A stretch of 9,849 nucleotides of DNA from DMER01 sp003451645 (GTDB lineage Bacteria > Pseudomonadota > Alphaproteobacteria > Micropepsales > Micropepsaceae). The position numbers and the translations under genes were made by a program. The notes under the pieces are model-generated. The model was not told where the DNA came from. It did no database searches and saw only the letters and a program-made list of their open reading frames with translations. Below, piece by piece: positions 6,911-9,849 of the stretch. The DNA is taken from NCBI GenBank assembly GCA_031976175.1, contig DALYLR010000070.1, forward strand, positions 1 through 9,849. The letters are read 5' to 3'. Numbering within the stretch: the first letter of the stretch is position 1; each line of letters opens with the position of its first letter.

Positions 6911-7234
6911 AGTGTCCCCCTGTTATGCTGCATATGCTAACGCGAGGGCGGCGGAGGGAAAGCGCAAGTCTTGAGCAGATCCGGGCAGTTCTGTGCTGCT
7001 TTGGGGCAGATGCTGTGTGCGGAGGCAATTGCTGTGTTGCGACGCACAATTTTGCGCAGATTTGGGGCATATCGGCTTTGGCAGGTGGTGAATGGCCTCC
7101 AAGTGGTCAAAATGAGGCGGCCGAGTGTGGCGCCACAGCACCGGTGTGGACGCCAGAGACGGCGGTGGTGTGCTTATTCCGTAGGCGGTGTTTCTTAGGT
7201 GGGCTTACTCGTGGTCCTGACCTGCCGGTCACAA
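6911..7234. other. Gene-free region between the amtB cluster and the antitoxin gene
   Basis: It should contain the promoter of the minus-strand amtB cluster. Seen are TATGCT repeated at 6924-6929 and 6933-6938 around GCATATGC (6930-6937), about 15 bases before the first gene, and a perfect 12-base palindrome TGTGGCGCCACA (7126-7137). I find no sigma-54 -24/-12 pair (TGGC-n10-TTGC) I would trust. On the minus strand beyond the antitoxin stop I find no toxin-like reading frame. Confidence 0.4.
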
Positions 7235-7504
7235 TCACGATGGCAAGCCGTTCTCGTCAAAGCCGATGATCTCTTCTGGTGATCTGTGGTCCAGAATTGG
7301 CCGCGCCGCATGGCGCCTGGAAATCTCCTTGACGCGCAGCAAACGCTCCTCTGCGCTTAGGCTGGGTCCAGGGGCCTTGTAAATGGTGGCGTGCATCACA
7401 GCATGCGCAGCCAACGCCTCACGGACGATCTCGTCCTGCGCGCGGCCGGTTTGGCGGGCCTTTTCCTGGACCAAGGCTTCGGTCTCGGGTGAGAGGATCG
7501 GCAT
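7235..7504 (-). CDS. VapB-family (PSK-operon type) antitoxin, apparently solitary
   Basis: The 89-residue protein begins with a short strand and helix pattern (MPILSPETEALVQEKARQTG, then AQDEIVREALAAHA) fitting a ribbon-helix-helix-type DNA-binding N-terminus. It ends with RPILDHRSPEEIIGFDENGL, the tail typical of VapB antitoxins of the Rv0623 kind, which holds and inhibits a PIN-domain VapC ribonuclease. The ATG at 7502-7504 has GGAG about nine bases upstream. In complete modules vapC starts at or near the antitoxin stop. Here a GTG overlaps the TGA at 7235-7237, but its frame reads VIVTGRSGPRVSPP and stops after about 40 codons, without the PIN aspartates. The toxin is therefore absent, and the gene is a remnant or an orphan that may act on another VapC. 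It is divergent from metZ. Confidence 0.7.
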   Translation of the reverse strand: MPILSPETEALVQEKARQTGRAQDEIVREALAAHAVMHATIYKAPGPSLSAEERLLRVKEISRRHAARPILDHRSPEEIIGFDENGLPS

Positions 7505-7510
7505 CGGGGC

Positions 7511-7536
7511 AATCTCCAGTTTCCGAGTGGGAGATT
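7511..7536. promoter_or_regulatory. Inverted repeat AATCTCC/GGAGATT before the antitoxin gene
   Basis: Arms at 7511-7517 and 7530-7536 are perfectly complementary with a 12-base spacer. The proximal arm contains the antitoxin's Shine-Dalgarno sequence (GGAG on the minus strand). The placement fits an autoregulatory operator, as used by VapB-type antitoxins. It could also be an mRNA hairpin that hides the ribosome site. Confidence 0.45.
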
Positions 7537-7567
7537 AGCACCATGCCGAACGCAGTACCACTGGCAC

Positions 7568-7633
7568 CTGGTGTTCTTGACCTTACGGGCGCCAAAAGGT
7601 CCTATGCCCTTCAAGAAGGAGACCTGCACCAGA
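7568..7633 (+). promoter_or_regulatory. Candidate structured 5' leader (riboswitch-like) of metZ
   Basis: An outer helix CTGGTG (7568-7573) with CACCAG (7627-7632) encloses TTCTTGA (7574-7580) with TCAAGAA (7611-7617), which encloses CCTT (7581-7584) with AAGG (7596-7599). The hairpin loop holds GGGC (7587-7590), complementary to GCCC (7606-7609), giving a possible H-type pseudoknot. GACCT occurs twice (7579-7583 and 7621-7625), so AGGTC (7597-7601) can pair with either copy. The Shine-Dalgarno stretch AAGAAGGAG (7613-7621) partly lies in the inner helix, and the start codon follows the outer helix by one base. The pairing is visible in the sequence; a regulatory role for methionine or SAM is inferred. 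Confidence 0.5.
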
Positions 7634-8827
7634 ATGCCCGATCTCGACAAGACGAAGCGATACCGCCCGAAAACCCTGGCCGTGCGTGGCGGCAGCATGC
7701 GCAGCGCCCATGGCGAGACAAGCGAGGCGTTGTTCCTGACTTCAGGGTTTGCGTATGACGCGCCTGAGACCGCCGAGGCGCGCTTCAAGGGTGAGCAGGA
7801 GGGTTATACCTATAGCCGGTTTGGCAATCCGACGGTTTCGATGTTCGAGGAGCGCATGGCGCTGATCGAGGGCGCGGAGATGGCCAAGGGCACGGCATCG
7901 GGCCTGGCGGCCGTGCATGCGAGCCTCATGTGTTTCCTGCGCACGGGCGATCATGTTGTGGCGGCCCGGGCGCTCTTTGGCGGGTGCCGGTTCATTATCG
8001 AGGACCTGCTGCCGCGCTTTGGGATCACAGTCAGCTTTGTCGATGGGCGCGATCTCGAGGCCTGGGAGCAGGCCATCCGTCCACAGACGAAAGCGCTGTT
8101 CCTTGAGACGCCCTCCAATCCGACGCTGGAGATCATCGACATTGCGGCGGTGGCGCGTGTGGCGCGCGGGTGCGGGGCGCTGCTCATCGTGGACAATGTG
8201 TTCGCGACGCCGGTCTTGCAGAAGCCCTTGCAGTTGGGTGCGGATGTCGTGGTCTATTCAGCGACCAAGCATATTGATGGGCAAGGCCGGGTGATGGGCG
8301 GGGTCATCTTGGGCCGCAAGCAATATCTGACGGAACATTTACAAAGCTATTTGCGTAATACGGGGCCGACACTCGCCCCCTTCAATGCCTGGGTGATGCT
8401 GAAGAGCCTGGAGACCCTAGACTTGCGGGTGCGCGAGATGTGCCGCCACGCTATGGGCGTTGCCGACGCTCTGGGCCAAGAGGCGCCGGTCGCGCGCGTG
8501 ATCTATCCAGGGCGGGCTGATCATCCGCAGCACAATCTTGCGCGCGCGCAAATGGAGATGCCAGGCAATATCATTACGTTTGAGGTCAAAGGCGGGCGGC
8601 CTGCGGCCTTTGCGGTGGTCAAGGCGCTGAAGATCATCGACATCTCCAATAATCTGGGCGATGCGAAGTCACTAATCACGCACCCGGCCACCACGACCCA
8701 TCAGCGCCTCACGCCCGAGGCACGGGCGGAGTTGGGTGTGACGGAGGGCATGTTGCGTCTGTCAGTGGGACTTGAAGATCCGCAGGACCTGATTGAGGAC
8801 TTGGCTCAGGCCTTGAAGGCGGCATAG
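7634..8827 (+). CDS. metZ: O-succinylhomoserine sulfhydrylase
   Basis: This cytoplasmic PLP enzyme of the Cys/Met-metabolism family makes homocysteine from O-succinylhomoserine and sulfide, the direct-sulfhydrylation route to methionine. Landmarks in the 397-residue chain are LAVRGG near the N-terminus, TSEALFLTSGFAYD, GYTYSRFGNPT (Tyr and Arg for the cofactor phosphate), ETPSNPTLEIIDI, IVDNVFATPV (PLP-binding Asp about 187) and YSATKHIDGQGR with the Schiff-base Lys about 212. NTGPTLAPFNAW and the C-terminal HPATTTHQRL and LSVGLEDPQDL complete a full-length protein. TSGFAYD and HIDGQGRVMGG favour metZ over cystathionine lyase or synthase. I prefer the ATG at 7634 (family-like length, AAGAAGGAG upstream though 12 bases away). 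ATG 7604 is the alternative but lies inside the structured leader. An OsmC gene follows after 39 bases. Confidence 0.93.
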   Translation: MPDLDKTKRYRPKTLAVRGGSMRSAHGETSEALFLTSGFAYDAPETAEARFKGEQEGYTYSRFGNPTVSMFEERMALIEGAEMAKGTASGLAAVHASLMCFLRTGDHVVAARALFGGCRFIIEDLLPRFGITVSFVDGRDLEAWEQAIRPQTKALFLETPSNPTLEIIDIAAVARVARGCGALLIVDNVFATPVLQKPLQLGADVVVYSATKHIDGQGRVMGGVILGRKQYLTEHLQSYLRNTGPTLAPFNAWVMLKSLETLDLRVREMCRHAMGVADALGQEAPVARVIYPGRADHPQHNLARAQMEMPGNIITFEVKGGRPAAFAVVKALKIIDISNNLGDAKSLITHPATTTHQRLTPEARAELGVTEGMLRLSVGLEDPQDLIEDLAQALKAA

Positions 8828-8866
8828 ACTGCACATACCTCATTAGTGTTAAGCGGGAGCTTTCAC

Positions 8867-9313
8867 GTGTCAGAGTATCGCGCCACCACGCTTTGGACCC
8901 GCACCTCAAGCGATTTTACCTATGACAGTTATAACCGCGGCCATGAGGTGCGGACCGGCGGCGGGCAAATCATTCCCTGGTCCAGCGCCCCGGAGTATAA
9001 GGGCGAACGGGAGCGCGTTAACCCGGAAGAGGCGCTGGTCGCTGCCCTGTCGACGTGCCACATGCTGACGTTTCTGGCTATTGCCGCGCGCAAGCAGTTC
9101 ACGGTTGATCATTACCGTGACGAGGCGGTTGGCATCATGACCAAAAACGACCACGGCAAATTCTGGGTCAGCCAGGTTACATTGCGGCCCGAGATCGTTT
9201 TTGGCGGCACGCGTCAACCATCCCTCCAAGAACTCGCCGGGATGCATCACAGTGCGCACGAAAATTGCTTCATCGCCAATTCAGTGAAAACCAGCGTCGT
9301 TATCGAGGGGTAG
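8867..9313 (+). CDS. OsmC-family peroxiredoxin-like protein
   Basis: OsmC/Ohr-superfamily proteins are small thiol peroxidases that reduce organic or inorganic hydroperoxides. The 148-residue product has both catalytic cysteines: Cys64 in ALSTCHMLTFLAIAA and Cys134 in HHSAHENCFIANSVKTS. VNPEEALVAAL before the first Cys is the usual helix start. It is close to the OsmC/YhfA branch rather than Ohr, judged from the CH after the first helix and the C-terminal HxxCxxANS motif. I chose the GTG at 8867-8869 because GGGAG lies 7 bases before it and VSEYRATTLW is the normal N-terminus; an upstream GTG at 8846 would put the ribosome site inside the gene. It starts 39 bases after metZ and ends 7 bases before apaG, so the three are probably co-transcribed. 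Confidence 0.9.
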   Translation: MSEYRATTLWTRTSSDFTYDSYNRGHEVRTGGGQIIPWSSAPEYKGERERVNPEEALVAALSTCHMLTFLAIAARKQFTVDHYRDEAVGIMTKNDHGKFWVSQVTLRPEIVFGGTRQPSLQELAGMHHSAHENCFIANSVKTSVVIEG

Positions 9314-9320
9314 TTAAGTC

Positions 9321-9764
9321 ATGAAAATTGATCCGCGTACGGGACAATCCACACCTGCCGAACGGCGTAACCCCTATGTACTGGAGACGCACTCGATCCG
9401 CGTCACGGTCTCGCCAGATTATCTGGATGATGAATCGAGCCCCGGCGATAACCGCTTTGTGTGGGCCTATATGATCCGTATCGAGAATTTGGGGCCCAAG
9501 GCCGTGCAGCTGCGCTCACGCTATTGGCGGATCACGGACGCCACAGGGCGGGTGATGGAAGTGCGCGGGGCGGGCGTTGTGGGGCAGCAGCCGACGCTCA
9601 AGCCCGGTGAGAGCTTTGAATACACATCCTCAACGCCGCTCTCGACGCCATCAGGGTTTATGAGCGGAATTTATCAGATGCTGGGCGAGGGGGGCGAAAT
9701 ATTCCAAGTCGGCATACCGCTGTTTTCTCTCGACAGCCCGCATCAGCCAAGGCGGCTACATTAG
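9321..9764 (+). CDS. apaG: ApaG protein (DUF525)
   Basis: The 147-residue protein is an ApaG-domain beta-sandwich, linked genetically in enterobacteria to magnesium/cobalt handling and diadenosine tetraphosphate metabolism; its biochemical function is unsettled. The core is a full match: THSIRVTVSPDYLDDESSPG, FVWAYMIRIENLGPKAVQL, SRYWRITDATGRVMEVRGAG, VVGQQPTLKPGESFEYTSS and TPSGFMSGIYQML, ending in IPLFSL. The common RHW is RYW here. About 20 extra residues at the N-terminus (MKIDPRTGQSTPAERRNPYV) exceed the usual 125-130 length. The ATG at 9321 has GAGGGG about ten bases upstream, overlapping the end of the OsmC gene. Proximity of apaG to metZ is common in alphaproteobacteria, though the reason is unknown. 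Confidence 0.93.
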   Translation: MKIDPRTGQSTPAERRNPYVLETHSIRVTVSPDYLDDESSPGDNRFVWAYMIRIENLGPKAVQLRSRYWRITDATGRVMEVRGAGVVGQQPTLKPGESFEYTSSTPLSTPSGFMSGIYQMLGEGGEIFQVGIPLFSLDSPHQPRRLH

Positions 9765-9784
9765 GCCAGTTTGACCCTCTGGAA

Positions 9785-9800
9785 GGGAGCGGCCGCTCCC
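9785..9800 (+). terminator. Perfect palindrome after apaG
   Basis: GGGAGCGGCCGCTCCC is a 16-base perfect palindrome beginning 20 bases after the apaG stop. As RNA it forms a 6-base stem with a GGCC loop. The next bases are GACTGACTTTGG, with only a short T-run, so it is at best a weak terminator. Confidence 0.45.
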
Positions 9801-9818
9801 GACTGACTTTGGTACACT

Positions 9819-9849
9819 GCCCCCTCCGTCAGCTGCGCTGACACCTCCC
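9819..9849. repeat. Interspersed palindromic repeat, CCCCTCCGTCAGC-type, cut by the window edge
   Basis: CCCCCTCCGTCAGC, the loop TGC, then GCTGACACCTCCC carries a perfect GTCAGC/GCTGAC stem (9828-9833 and 9837-9842). From memory this form, with CTCCGTC and GACACCTCCC flanks, is a common intergenic repeat in alphaproteobacterial genomes. The element may continue past the window. Confidence 0.6.

Noticed and set aside
6911..7234. Sigma-54 promoter and NtrC boxes for the amtB cluster
   Set aside because: I looked for TGGC-n10-TTGC and GCAC-type paired sites on the minus strand and found only partial matches.
6911..7234. Decayed vapC toxin gene
   Set aside because: None of the minus-strand frames shows the PIN-domain pattern (an early D-x-S with later Glu and Asp), so no remnant can be claimed.
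7540..7636. SAM-II riboswitch before metZ
   Set aside because: The GCTAAA-type core and the GATTTAA-type loop typical of SAM-II are not present, although the pseudoknot topology is similar. It is kept only as an unassigned structured leader.

Overview
The window reads as chromosomal DNA of a GC-rich Gram-negative bacterium, most likely an alphaproteobacterium. The reasons are the metZ/apaG neighbourhood, a TorF-type outer-membrane protein next to an ammonium transporter with a cleavable signal peptide, and an interspersed palindromic repeat at the right edge of a kind common in that class. Genus cannot be told from sequence alone. Most genes are ordinary housekeeping or accessory genes; the unexplained signals lie mainly between genes and in one mosaic gene.

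Left part (1-1004): the C-terminal two thirds of a P1/S58-family aminopeptidase runs off the left edge and carries an in-frame TAG at 16-18, where the family normally has Tyr. It is followed by about 350 bases without a gene, holding an A-rich array of 10-base units and two inverted repeats. A large minus-strand gene (1005-3665) then encodes a membrane-anchored pentapeptide-repeat protein of 886 residues. Its 5' part is GC-rich like its neighbours, while the repeat and C-terminal parts are distinctly AT-richer.

Middle part (3666-7234): a minus-strand cluster reads, in transcription order, an unrecognised small membrane protein (6910-6188), the ammonium transporter amtB (6156-4753) and a TorF-family putative porin (4658-3903). 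The short gap between the first two suggests co-transcription. A strong hairpin separates amtB from the porin gene. The P-II gene glnK that usually accompanies amtB is not in the window. Downstream of the porin gene lie two copies of a palindromic element.

Right part (7235-9849): a lone VapB-type antitoxin gene on the minus strand has no toxin gene after it. Divergent from it is a plus-strand run: O-succinylhomoserine sulfhydrylase (metZ, methionine synthesis by direct sulfhydrylation), an OsmC-family peroxide reductase, and apaG. The spacing of these three suggests one operon. The 65 bases before the preferred metZ start codon fold into nested helices plus a possible pseudoknot, with two competing copies of GACCT and the Shine-Dalgarno region inside. 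This is a candidate cis-regulatory RNA that does not match the SAM riboswitch signatures I know, and it is the best lead for something undescribed.
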